From Loxodes magnus (lineage: Eukaryota; Ciliophora; Karyorelictea; Loxodida; Loxodidae), in contig CAMPDV010000246.1 in NCBI GenBank assembly GCA_946699065.1, forward strand, positions 248,001 to 312,000: a DNA stretch of 64,000 nt, written 5' to 3'. Below, one piece after another: positions 35,835 through 49,499 of the stretch. The translations under genes and the position numbers were made by a program. How positions within the stretch are numbered: the first letter of the stretch is position 1; every line of letters begins with the position of its first letter. The notes beneath the pieces are model-generated. The model searched no databases. It saw nothing but the letters and a program-made list of their open reading frames with translations, and was not told where the DNA came from.

Positions 35835-38663
35835 GAAACAATTAAAATATACTAATTAGTAATTTTATCCTTTTTAACCTCCATAAAATACTTTAAATTA
35901 CATTAAGTATCATAATAACCCAATCTATTAAAGATAATAAAGCTATGTCTAACTAATAGAGTATAACTTAAAGAATATATCTTAAGTATATTTCACTATC
36001 TAACTGCTTATTATAGATTTATACCTAGTTTACTATTCAGCTTATAATACTTAGATTCATTATGATTTTTATAGTTTTAAAAGGAAAAATTTTATTAGAA
36101 TTTATAAGCTGATTCTCCTTTTATGCTTATAAGCAGTTCATTTTAACATTTCTATAACTAGTTAAACAAGCTTAGACTCTAAAATAAAATAAATATAGTT
36201 TCCTTCATGCTAGCAATGAAAAAGAGAGTATTAAGATATAGAAAATAGGAAATAGTGCTATTGTAAAATGAAATGGTTTGGATATAGTAGTTATAAGTTA
36301 TATTCGAAGATTAAAAGATAAGTGTAATATTTCATATGTTATAGTCATAAACCATATTCAATGTATTATAGTTATATCTAATCAGTTTATTCTCTGTAAT
36401 TTGCATGGTATCCTTTATAATCATGATTTATAAGATGCTTCAAAAAAGTAGAAATATAATAATTCGAGATTTAAGATAGATTACTCCTTAGAACTAAATA
36501 GAATTGTAATAATCAAAAATACACAAGCTTAGAGAATATAAATGGATATAACTTTGAAGTATTAGGTAATTAAATTTAAGAGAATCATAATAAAAATAAA
36601 AGGATTAATTTCAAATAAGATTCTCATATAACAGTACAAATTAACATTAATACATTAATGTTATTAAGAAGTACTTAATAGATAAAATAGATTTCTCATC
36701 ATATCATTAAATTTAATAGCTATAATTAAATCAATGCATAAATTGAAAATATACCAGTTAAGCGTAGCCACCCTTTCTTAAAAATAAAGGAAATTCTTTT
36801 TATTACTTTAAAGAGTTATATATAGTTTTAAAGTCTTTAATTTTTCATTCTTAGTTTCAAAAGGTGTAAATGATTACCCCCTATTTTTTTATTTTCCCAA
36901 CTGTATCATTAATCCTAAATTTAATTTTAAATACTCTTTTCTTCCAATTATCTCCTAATATTTCTTAGTTTATTAGATTATTAATTTTAGCTATTTGGTA
37001 TTTATTATATTTTAGCTATAAATTTCAAGTATAGACATTAAGATGCTTCTGATAATTTTGCTTTATAAAGTATACAAGTATAATTTTAAAAGCGTATTAA
37101 ATGTCTAGTTGCTTTCCTACTTTACTTTTAAGTGTAAAATAAAATGTAAACTATTTACTTTTTGGGAAACTTAATAATTTCAAAATCATCCTTCATATTT
37201 AAGTTTTCTAACTTACCACTAATCCATAATTTCTTGAATGATTTCAGCTTTTAAAATTGATGAGAAAATTAGAATTTCTCAGCTTCTTAGTTGACTTAAT
37301 TAACTTAAGGAAAATAAGAAGCAAAAGAAATATAAGAAAATTAAGATTTAAAACTAAAGAAGATTCTAAAGATAAAGTATAGAGATATAACTGTATAATT
37401 AGAATATTAGCATATGCTATCTTTATCTTAATTAATCAAATATCTACATTACATCTTCATTTCTATCTATTCTTTATTTTCATTTCCTATATTGCTTACT
37501 TTTTGCTTCTTCTTTAAATCTCTTTCTATTCTTTGCAAATTAAAATTCTCCTATTTACACTTAAGGATTTCTCATAGTAGAACATAACGAAAATGTATGT
37601 TTAGGAATTTAAGATTGATAAAGGATTAACTAACTAACTTTACACTTAATTAATAATTATTCTTATAATCTTCCTTAATCATAAATAGCATGTTTTTATA
37701 AGAAACTACTAAATATACTAATTATACAGATAATCATAAGTGCTAAATATTAAAAATAAAGTAGTTATGTGGGACTAACTGAGACTATTTAAAAGCTATA
37801 AGAAAAGGTTTAATTGCTATTATTTTAATAATAATAAGGAACATTATAAGTAATAATTAAGGATAAAGCTATCTATTTTAGTAATAAATCAGATATAATC
37901 TAGTTACTTTCAGTTATATATATATCATATCACTATTTTAAATAATAGTCTTAAATATCTATTTAAAATTAAAGCTATGATTGAATGCATTTTCAATAGA
38001 ACATAACAATTATCAAATTTTATAGCTTTATCCAAATACTTATAAAATAATAAGTTACTAATAAAAACTTAAGAAAGTAAAGCTAATATATGTTATGCTA
38101 TTTCTATTTAAGAAGCTTACTATGTTTAAACCTTATAATCATAACATTATCTTAATTTTTAATATACACTCTAGTAGTTTGCTTTATTTAATCAGTATAA
38201 ATAAAAAATTAAAATTAAGTTAAATGATTTTAACCTATAATGCATTTATGGAGTTTTGCTAGCCTGTATAATTTTAATTAAAAGGTTATAGTAAAGGCTA
38301 AAATAAAATTATAGTAAAAGTATATTAAAATTCTTTTTAATTATATTTATTTCCTTTATAAAGATCAGCTTAACAAGCACTAGCTTCAAAAGTAAGTTAG
38401 AGTCCTCAAGAAATAAGTAAAAATATATTTCAAAGATTTAAGTAAATTTTGCTTATTTATCATGAATAGTAACACATTTCTATATAGTAAATTAAGTTTT
38501 AGGCTTAATTCTATAAAAATATTTTGATTGCCAAACACAGCAGTTCCTCCGTTACAAAATTAAGGAATCAGAACATAATATGCAACCAATTTAATTTTAT
38601 ATGATAATAAGAGAAAGCCAATATAATAACTCTTAACTTAAATAAAAAAATGAAAATGAGATA
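35835..38663. other. AT-rich intergenic region, matches arm 2
   Basis: Counterpart of about 58.84-61 kb, diverged. No gene recognised on either strand. Confidence 0.5.
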
Positions 38664-38676
38664 ATTAAATTTAATA
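38664..38676 (+). repeat. Left target-site duplication of element C (13 bp)
   Basis: ATTAAATTTAATA, repeated at 39518-39530. The low-complexity target makes the exact length uncertain by a few bases. Confidence 0.7.
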
Positions 38677-38739
38677 ATAATAATAATAATATACTTAAAG
38701 TTAGTAGAGTTTTGCATTCTCTGGAATTGCAACCAGTTC

Positions 38740-39504
38740 CTGCGGACAGCTTTTTTAACGTGGGTGTGATCCACGACCTTTTTATTAAGTGGAAGGTTAC
38801 CACTGTAACCGTTCAAGTGGTCTTGCAAAAAACTTTTATTTGTAGATCCCTGTTGGAGTTATTCATAGTTTATTGAGTTGTCTCCATGTTCTTTTCTGCT
38901 CTTATTCGTTTATTTTCTTTCATTATCAACAGTTTTTTAAAATATGTTGATTTGATTTGCAACATCAACAAAGTTTGTATTATTGTCTTTATTTCGTTCT
39001 TTTTTATGATAATTTATTTTCTATATTTTCTAATCTTTTAATGAAACTTGTAGCAATCATTTCTTTTTCTGGATTCAATTCTGTTTTTAATTCTATTGGT
39101 ATTTTTTCTATTTCCATTTTTGTGTCGTATTTAAAATTTTATTATGATTAAGTTCAGAGTTATTCTTCCGTTATTAATTTGCTACAAATAAGTTATCTTC
39201 TAAGTATTAGTAATTCGTTGTTCTAATCTTCTATATTACTCATTAGTTCCCGTATTTTTTCGCCTAAGTTGTAAGTTGTTTCTTCATAATTTGAGATTAC
39301 TTTTTACATTTAGTCTAATTAAATTTAAAGTTTTTGATTAGTTTCGTTTTTAGGTTAACTTATCTCTATTTATCCTACCATAACTTTACCTTCTGAAGAA
39401 GAGCTTGACTCCTCCTATTGTTATTATTTTTTCTAAATTTCTTTTGCCGCTTTTTTCTTTAGGTTTCTAAGTTAATTTTTTGAGAGTCGAAGAGATTAAT
39501 CCAT
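38740..39504 (-). pseudogene. Gag-like zinc-knuckle ORF of element C, frameshifted near 3' end
   Basis: Starts MDQSLRLSKN, then SSSSSEGK, a coiled coil (EKIRELMSNIEDQNNELL), and an intact CCHC knuckle CWCCKSNQHILKNC in the same frame as the start. A one-base deletion near 38790 relative to copy B shifts the last ~30 codons, and the aligned stop TGA has become TGC. The N-terminal frame is open for about 230 codons before that, with Gln and Trp read from recoded codons. Confidence 0.7.
38759..38804. other. Two adjacent hairpins in the 3' part of element C
   Basis: CGTGGGTGTGATCCACG (38759-38775) and AGTGGAAGGTTACCACT (38788-38804). Same positions and stems as in copy B, with different loops. 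Confidence 0.5.
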
Positions 39505-39517
39505 TTTTTTTCACTGT

Positions 39518-39530
39518 ATTAAATTTAATA
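39518..39530 (+). repeat. Right target-site duplication of element C
   Basis: Exact repeat of the 13-mer at 38664-38676. Confidence 0.7.
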
Positions 39531-40117
39531 TAAGCATTCTAATAAAAGTGTAAAAGTTTAAAAGAAATACAAATAATTAACTTGCTTAGAATACTAAAAA
39601 TAATTAGTTATTCTTTAAATTTGAGTTAACTCTTTTAAAAATATGGATAATTTAACTAAAACTTATGATTCTAATAATTAGAGAAGATACTATAATATTT
39701 CTATAAAATATTTAAATTGCATTTTAGATCAAAATTAATTACTGCTAATGAGAGTTTTTATAATTTTGCAAGGGATAATTATAAACTTAAGAAGTTAAAT
39801 ATTAAATGAAAAAATGAGATAGTTCTGCTAATGAAAGTATTTCAATTTTATGTTTATAATCTATTTTAAATATATTAAATAATAAATTTCTTAAATCATT
39901 TAATTTAGTTATTTTAATTGACTAATTCAAAGTTTATAAATAGAAGATGACTCAGATTTTAATAAGAAAATAAAGGATAAAAGTATAAATGAAATTTTAG
40001 ATTTAGATAAACTTACTGATTTAGTGAAATTTCATAATTTTACTTCAAGCAATATAAAGAAAAAAATAATGCAATATTATTAAATTTATCTTAAAAGATT
40101 CAAATCTTTAATTAAAA
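39531..40117. other. AT-rich spacer, no gene
   Basis: Low-GC sequence between element C and tRNA-Leu. Nothing recognised. Confidence 0.5.
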
Positions 40118-40201
40118 TGCATGCGGTGAGATTTGAACTCACGCGGGATTTCTCCCACTAGAACTTGAGTCTAGCGCCTTGGACCGCTCGGCCACACATG
40201 C
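40118..40201 (-). tRNA. trnL-CAA: tRNA-Leu(CAA), copy 2
   Basis: 84 nt, reverse complement identical to the tRNA at 6568-6651, including the CAA anticodon. The flanks are not alignable beyond a few bases. Confidence 0.97.
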
Positions 40202-40322
40202 TTATTTACTCTTATTAATATCTTATTTATTTAGTAATTAATACAACCTTTAGCATACATAGTTTAATTTATGATTTGATTATATAGCCAGCTTACTATT
40301 ATTTCTTCAAATATTTAAAAGA

Positions 40323-41283
40323 ATGTTACTTTTTATATTCCAGTTATATTTTAAGTGTCTTATAAGAGAGATTTTCGCTAATTAAAAGAAAATAAATAAA
40401 TTCTATAGAAATCTTTAAAAAAATTTGAAAAAAGAATGCTGATTTAGGAAGGAAATTTTCAAGCTAAATATAAATTCTAAAATAATTCTAGAACCAACTA
40501 TTTGTAAAATAACTAACTAAAATCAATAATTAAAGTTAGCTTAATATCCAGCCTAAGTTATTTCTAATGCTGAAATAGAGTAAGAATTACATTAAAATGG
40601 ATATCAAGGAGTATAAAAATTGCTATAAAATGATTCTAAGAAATTGATTCATTGAAAAAATTCATCACTGCGGTTCAACCTAACTTTTAATTAAAATTTG
40701 TATGATTATCTGGAATTAAAAGAAGGGAAAAATTAAGAATTATGAAGAATGATGCAAAATTGTATTACAATAATGAATATAAATTTAGAAGACTTTTGTA
40801 TCTCACTATATATCTGTCTGAATGATTGTTATTTATAAAAAGATTTTCTAGGAGTAGACTGGATATAAAATGAGAGTTTGAAGGACATTCAAACATTTCT
40901 TTGATTTTAGAATCTTATAATATTATTATCTTTCAGTCAGTGCTTTTAATATTAATTTTTTTAAATATTATATCCTCGGATTTAACGCTATTTATCTTCT
41001 ACTCTTGTAGATCAACTCGGGAGGAGAATACCAGATGCTAAACACTTATATAACTGAAAAATGCTAATCAAGTATCAGCTTGAATAAAAGAACACCTACT
41101 TGGTAAAATATATTAAAGATATACAAAGATGAAACTTTGGAAAAATATCGTAATCAACATAAAAGAAAGTGTTAAAGTATTGAAAGTATAAATAAAAGAA
41201 GATTAAAAGGTTTCTTAATGCAAGATAAATTAATGATCCTAAAAAGTAGAAAATCAAATCAGAAATAAAAAAAAGGAAAATGA
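40323..41283 (+). CDS. Unrecognised gene, probably spliced
   Basis: A frame from ATG 40323 reads as protein to about 40900 (for example DYLELKEGKNQELWRMM and FLGVDWIQNESLKD) and meets a TGA at 40902. A second frame from about 41010 to TGA 41281-41283 also reads as protein (INSGGEYQMLNTYITEK, later IYKDETLEKYRNQHK). They may be two exons, although I could not find an obvious GT..AG pair of the right phase, or two small genes. No domain recognised. The 75 nt between them are AT-rich. Confidence 0.4.
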
Positions 41284-41490
41284 AGAAAAATATTATTATT
41301 AAAATTCCATCTTATATATTTTAATTAATTTAAGCTTTTATTAATCTTATTAATAATTTTTTAATATAAACAAGTTCTTAGCAATTTAGAAATTAACAGC
41401 ATGAACATTTAAAGTTGATAATATGTTTTTTAAATAAAATTAAAAATATTATTTTCATATTTATTTGCTTAATTTAAACTTAAAATATAC

Positions 41491-42541
41491 ATGATAAATA
41501 AATATATATTTGAACTATAAAAAAATTATTTTTTAAGGTAGGAATAAATCATAGTTTTATTTGGAGAATCTGAGGAAAAAGTTAAAACCTTGTCAATGAT
41601 ATAATATAAAATGGTTGGCATAAAGAAAGATTTTATAACACATCCTCATAGCAGGAGAGAAAGCTAGAAGCTTCTCTAAATTAAATCACGTATTAGCTTA
41701 AATTAGACCAGTTTTCGTAATTAATATTAAAAGGGGAGAAAAAGAACAGAAAATACACTAGTTAAACGACTCTTTCATCCATTTCTTCAAGACTAATAGG
41801 TAAATATTAGCACTTCTTAACGTATTAAATGGCTCCGAAAAGGCAAATAATAATGGAGTAAAGAATGAGTGCACGAAAATTTACTTCAAATGAAGACTGG
41901 AGAGACCTACAAATAATATATTCTTCAACGGATTAGAAGCTAAAAATAATCTTTCGATAAATTAGAACTTTCATAGAAATAAATAAGAAATTAGAATAGT
42001 TCCAACAAGAAATTGATAATCACATTATGGACACTAAGTTGTATAGACCCCGCAGCATTTTTAAGAAAACATATGATCAAAGATTGAAGAACTAGATTAT
42101 GATTTGTGAGTAATGCAACAATAAAGTGAAAAAGACTTAATGAGACAATCAAAATAGAATTAAGAAATAGAAGCAATCTTATATAATATGGAATAATACT
42201 AAACTTTAATTTTAAACTAAACAATCCAAATGGAAATAAAAAAAATGTAAATAAGAACAAAAACTTTCAAGAAGGTTGATACGATTTGTAGTAGAATATG
42301 AACCTCTGAAGAAACTTTAAGTAAACAATCATAATCCACAAGAAAATTTGGAAAGACCTCGCTATCTTTTACCCAGTAAGTGATATAAAACTATGGAAGG
42401 AGAAAATAAATAAAAAGACGTACCATAATCTTAAATTAACAGGTTTTAAACTGGGAAATCATAGAAATTGATCGCTACTCAGGGATAGAACTTTTTAAAG
42501 AAACGTTTTCTTTTCCTAGAAAGCCTTTTTATTTTATTTGA
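41491..42541 (+). CDS. Unrecognised protein, 344 residues, with a 16-nt intron
   Basis: Exon 1 runs from ATG 41491 to 41613 (IVLFGESEEKVKTLSMI). A 16-nt GT..AG segment (41614-41629) then restores the frame that continues to TGA 42539-42541 (ILIAGEKARSFSKLNHV, later EEAILYNMEQ-like coiled-coil sequence and LNWEIIEIDRYSGIELF). This frame has few Gln codons and many G-starting codons compared with the other two. The middle is Gln-rich and probably coiled coil. No family recognised. Competing frames, for example from ATG 41829, also look open because TAA and TAG are sense. Confidence 0.5.
41614..41629 (+). other. Putative 16-nt intron
   Basis: GTTGGCATAAAGAAAG; removal joins two protein-like frames in phase. 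The size fits the tiny introns of heterotrich ciliates. Confidence 0.4.
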
Positions 42542-42611
42542 AGCATATGCTTAAGATATATTTATATAAATAGAAAAGTATTAAATTTAATAACTAATAC
42601 TAAGCACTTGA

Positions 42612-42943
42612 AAAAATAGAAAAAAATCATAAAAAAGTCCAAAAATTTGCTTATAATTACTTTCTGCTTACAAAATTTAAAATAAATAATTAATAATATA
42701 TCATATTTTAAAAATGTGTGAATATTGCTATTGGAAATAAAAATCTTAAAATAACACTTTTATTAATTTTTTAAGATTTTAAAATGTATAAAAGTAAATA
42801 GAAAAATAAAATAAAAGCATTTTTAAAAATTTCTAATTTTTAAAAGAAAAGTATATTTAACTTAAGAAAAAAGTTTCATACAATTAATATTAAATTTATA
42901 TCTTTTAATATTTATTAGATTTTAAATATTATTAATTAAAAAA
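42612..42943. other. Very AT-rich spacer
   Basis: About 15% GC. No feature recognised. Confidence 0.5.
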
Positions 42944-43162
42944 ATGGAGATCTGCTGGAAGTTGATTGAGGACTCCGATAGTTCACAATCAAGCAAACTT
43001 AGATGCGCAGTTAATACAGAACACCAACAATGTTTGGAAACTTTCAGTTTTGAGGGAAAAATCATTCCATTCTGATATCATCCTTTCTAACCTTTCTTGT
43101 AGAAAGGTAAGAATTATATTGATAGTATCGCAGAGAGAATCAAAAATTGAATCCTTATGTGA
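42944..43162 (+). CDS. Possible small protein, about 70 residues
   Basis: The frame from ATG 42944 (MEICWKLIEDSDSSQSSKLR) has higher GC than its flanks and reads as protein up to TGA codons at 43148 and 43160; one earlier TGA at about 43073 would be Trp. The opposite strand also shows a 62-codon frame with a Cys pair (CINCASKF), so the strand is uncertain. No family is recognised. The GC rise over 42950-43200 is the firmest sign that something is encoded here. Confidence 0.3.
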
Positions 43163-43829
43163 TTTCGATAAAACCAAAAAGCGAATCCATCTTATTTAAT
43201 TTAATAGTAATAATTAATTTAGACTAATAAGGATATCCTTGTAAAGAAAATTAACAATTTTTAGAATTTAAATTTAAATTTAAATTTTCTGTTTATATTT
43301 CTTTTTAAATATAATTTTTAATTCAGAAACTAAAAAGGGATTTAATTTAACTTAGTTTTCTAAAAATAAATAATTATTATTCTGAAATAAACATTTTAAA
43401 AGAATTGAAAAATATCGAAAAAACCTATTTAAAATATAATATAATAAAAAAATGTATAGATAAAAACATCCATAAATTCTGTAAAAAAGAGACAAATATC
43501 TTTATATCTTTGCAGTTTAGACAAAAATTTTAGATTTAAAAATCTTCAGTATATATTTTCTAAAATGTTTTAAAATTTACAAGAAATGTTAAAAAAATAT
43601 TAAAATAAAATATTAAACAGAATATATAAAAAAAATGTAAACATTTATAAATAATTTATTTTTATTTTAAGTAAAAATACAATTATTTTTAAACTCGATT
43701 GATTTTAAGAAAAAGATATAAAAAATATTTTAAAAAATTTAAAAAACCAAAAAACCAGAAAAAATTTGTAAAAAAATCTAAATTCTTTAAAAATAAATGA
43801 AAAATGTTAAAAATTTAAAATATTACGAA
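43163..43829. other. Very AT-rich stretch, no gene
   Basis: Long A/T runs, lowest GC of the window. No feature recognised. Confidence 0.6.
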
Positions 43830-44120
43830 ATATTATGATTCAATCGTCCTTATCTAAATTTCATCTTCCCATAATAATTAAATAGGTACGTTTTGTAGCA
43901 AAACAATTAGTCAAAATAATAACTTAGATTTAGACTCCTTGTATCAGTACCCTTCGATATCATATTTAATTTTTTTTCCTCATTTGTTAAAACTGTTTTT
44001 CCATTCTAACTTAAATCTTACTCTTTTTCCTTTCTTCTTTAATTTTGTTACTAGTCCTAATTTATTTATTTTTCCACTTCTAAATATCATTATTAAAACT
44101 ATATTTATTATTTTAAGCAT
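43830..44120 (-). CDS. Possible minus-strand gene fragment
   Basis: From an ATG (complement of 44118-44120) a minus frame reads as protein for about 70 codons (LGLVTKLKKKGKRVRFKLEW, then KKIKYDIEGYWYKE). A different frame then looks better (KGTDTRSLNLSYYFD), so a tiny intron or frameshift is likely. No clear terminal TGA was found. No family recognised. Confidence 0.25.
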
Positions 44121-45089
44121 CTATCGTTCTCCTTGATAAAGCTTTTTTTGAGCTTTTGTTCGTCATTTAATTCATTATAGATTAAAAAAATTATAAAAAA
44201 TAGCTTTCATGCTTTTAATTTTGAAATAGTTTTCAATTTATAATAATTTTTCGAAAAAAATTTTGATTTAAATCTTTATATCTCTAAAATTTTATTTTTC
44301 TTTATTATAATTTATAATAAATTTTCTTTTTAAACAATAAATTCACAGAATAAAAAATTAATTTTTCAACTAAAATTAAAAAACCTTTTTTAACTTTTAA
44401 TAATATTTTCATTAATTACATAAAGTTTTTCCCGATATTTCTTGTAGTAAAAATAATTTATTTAGTCAATCCTGCTTTTAACTTTTATTTCATAGTACTA
44501 CCAAAAATACTTAATCTTTTTTGTTTCTATATTTGTTAAATTCTGAAAATATAACCTTAATCTAATAAATAATACTTTAATAATTTTTCTCTTAAAATTT
44601 TATTTTTCATCTTTTAATATTTGTATGCTTTAAATTTTATTTTAAATTTTAATTTAATTCTCTTTCTATTTAAACTTTTTTCTTTAACCACTTTAATTTT
44701 AATTTACTAAGAGTTTTATTTTTTTCTCATTTAAATTAAATTTTTTATTTTATTTTAAAAGGATTTATTTATTTATTGTATTATTTATAATTTTCCCTCT
44801 TTTATTTACTTTAAATTGAATTTAATTTTATGCTTTTAAATATTTAAAAAAATGTATTTTTTTAATAATTAAATTTTTGCTATTTTTTATTTTATTAATA
44901 ATTTAAAATTTTATAATAAAAACAATATATTTAAATTAAGGAATTTTTGAAAGCTACTGGCTCTACTTTTTTATTTTTAGTAAACTATTAGATGGACTTT
45001 TATTGAATTTCCATCCATCATTCAGTAGGATGTATAGTGAGATGCTAATGTCTCTTTAGTCAATAGCCACAATTGTAATATAATATTTA
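44121..45089. other. Very AT-rich stretch, no gene
   Basis: Poly-T and poly-A rich, about 15% GC. No feature recognised. Confidence 0.6.
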
Positions 45090-45990
45090 CGCCCTTAAAA
45101 AGGTTAGGTATATTGCCTTTTAAAAATTCTATTTTATATTTTTCTGTCTCAACTTCCGTTAATTATATAGTTCGTGCCATAACTTTTCTAAATATTTTAT
45201 ATTCTATAAGTGCAGTCTTTATGAGTTTGAATACATTTATCTGTCTTAAAATTTCATATTTCTATCGTTTTACATTAATTTCCGTAAATGATTCGTTTCT
45301 ATCATTGGATATAACTACTGATATTACAGCATATGTATACTTCTGCAAAATACTCTTGTACAGCCTCAATAAATTCTTATATTTTAATTATTTCATCTCT
45401 ACATCTAGACAAATCATTCTTGGACACTTGATATATTAATAGATTTTACAAATTTATATATTCCTTTAATGTATTTTTTAACTAATATTTTTGTAAATTT
45501 CAACTCTTTATAGAAATATCAGTATTTTCCAATGACTCCTTTCTGATCACTTAAAACCATTACGAATCTCATAAAATTCGCGCATCCCTAAAAGCACTCT
45601 TAAACTAATTTCTAGTAAGCTCCCATAACTTTGTTGTTTTATTTTTACTTCCCAAAGCAATATAGTTAATGTCTCTTGATATCGCTAATGATTCTACAGA
45701 AGCTGAATTTGCTTATAAAATTTAGATAGAGTATAAAATAATTGCTTGATTAAATTTATAAATAAATCCTTACTTTACTTAGACTTTAGTAGCAGTCTTA
45801 CTCTCTTTTAAATAATTAAGTTTCTCAATTAATATTAAATACTAGTAAATCTTAATCTAATAGCTATTATTTAATATTGCTTAGGATTTTCAGCAATTAG
45901 TTTTGGATTATTTCCAATTTTGTTGCTTGAGCAATATAAATAACTGATATTCTTATGCTATTTCTTTATACTTATTAGGATAGTCCTAGT
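45090..45990 (-). CDS. WD40-repeat protein, degraded or multi-exon
   Basis: The minus strand shows several WD40-like repeats: SVESLAISRDINYIALGSKN followed by TTKLWEL; ESLENTDISIKSWNLQ (TGA as Trp); KTIEIWNFKTDKCIQTHKDC (TGA as Trp); and NYIINGSWDRKI. A charged segment precedes them (EKLNYLKESKTATK). WD40 repeats fold into beta-propellers that serve as protein-interaction platforms. Spacing between repeats is irregular and some repeats lack their conserved parts in this frame, so the gene either has short introns or is decaying. Both ends are unresolved. Apparent plus-strand ORFs here (for example 45113-45439) are shadows. Confidence 0.45.
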
Positions 45991-45999
45991 CTTAAAATT

Positions 46000-46330
46000 A
46001 AATGAATTTAAGTTTCCTTTGCATTAAGCAAGAAAATATTAGATTTTATAGATCCTGCCTGTATAGTAAAGATTGAAAAAGATAATGAATAAAAGAATAT
46101 AAGATTAAAGCATAGAAGTAAAAGGGATAATTCAGTTATTGCTAAAGGAGTTAATAGAATATCTCTAGATAATAAATTAAATTAGATAATGATGCTTAAT
46201 TTTTTATTGTAATAAGATTTATTATCTTTCTAATAAAATAAATTATAATACACTTAGTTGTAAAGATAAAAACATACTCTAGCATTTCTTTTTTACATAT
46301 CCGAAGTAGCTGAATGAAGATCTAGAGATA
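46000..46330 (+). pseudogene. Decayed copy of the unknown gene at 15575-16276
   Basis: Shares stretches with the 3' half of that gene (for example GCTAAAGGAGTTAATA and CATATCCGAAGTAG) at the same distance from the kinase, but with multiple indels that break every frame. Loss of this gene while the neighbouring kinase is kept shows that only some genes of arm 2 are maintained. Confidence 0.45.
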
Positions 46331-46592
46331 TCTATCTTTAAAGCAGAATTATAAAAGTATAATTCGGATCTTATTATTCAAATTTAAAAGAAATAATATC
46401 AAAAAGAAAAAGTTTGATAATTATTAATAAATTAGAGAACTGTTTAAGAAAAGAAAGGTTCGCAATATAAAATTTTACTTTAGATCTAAAAAATAATTTT
46501 TTGAGAAGAGTTTTATTAATTTTATATGATATAAATTTTAATTTTATGATTAATGGTAAATTATTTATTATAAGTTAAAGTTTTAACTCCGC

Positions 46593-48767
<2,175 letters not shown>

Positions 48768-49499
48768 TTTAAAATTATAAGTAAAGTTTAAAATTAAAAG
48801 AAATTACAAGATAATTAAATAGATTCAACTAGAATTTTTAAATACGAAGGCAATCAAAGGATTTATTAAGCAAATGAAGATTCAAAGCTTTTTATTTAAA
48901 TTTCTTAAACAAATGAAAATAATTAATTCTAATATATTTTAGCTCCTTTTACTTTGAGCTTATAAAAGTAAAAAAACTTAATTTATATATCTGAAATAAC
49001 TAGAAAAATTAAGAAAGTAGGCTTAATTAAAGGATTTTAAGAATAAGAGAAGCTTTGAATAATTTATATCTATAATGATAGAAAAAAAGGAAGAAGATTC
49101 AATTTAAAATGAGATGAAAGAGGATTTATTTGGCATAAGGATAATTAGTTTAATCTAAAAAGCAGAAATAAAAATACCCTAATAAAATAATCTAAATTCA
49201 TATATTTAAATGATTTCTTTTATTTACAGAATTAATAATAAGAACACTGATGAAGCTTTTTATTTAAGTATATAGCTGAAGAAAAATTAATATAAAAAGA
49301 AAAAAGATACTTAAAAAATAATTTAAGATTAATCCCTTATAGGCTACCTATTATATATTCCACTAAAATAGACGAAGAGTCTCTATAAAATAAATCTAGA
49401 AATTTTAAAATATAGCAACTTACAAAATTCAATCCAATCTAAATTTACCAAGCATTTAATTTATAAGCCTAAGCATAAGCTATTTTAAATACTTTCTAT

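Larger units (their letters stand above)
28648..38400 (+). repeat. Segmental duplication, arm 1 part c
   Basis: Matches about 51.38-61.0 kb: decayed tRNA, P5B ATPase and downstream AT-rich DNA, all in the same order and orientation. The ATPase is nearly identical; the non-coding parts are only patchily alignable. Confidence 0.75.
38677..39517 (-). mobile_element. Zinc-knuckle retroelement-like insertion, copy C
   Basis: An 841-bp minus-strand element. The (ATT)n tail lies at 38677-38691 and the ATG sits 13 nt from the other end after an A-rich leader. It is closest to copy B: same N-terminal start, Ser run, coiled coil and two 3' hairpins. Direct repeats of 13 bp flank it. Confidence 0.8.

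Noticed and set aside
41829..42611. Alternative 260-codon frame starting MAPKRQ
   Set aside because: Overlaps the 41491-42541 model; the other frame has fewer Gln codons, more G-starting codons and smoother protein sequence.
45113..45439. 108-codon plus-strand ORF
   Set aside because: It is open only because the WD40-like frame on the opposite strand avoids certain codons; its product is composition-driven and the WD motifs are on the minus strand.
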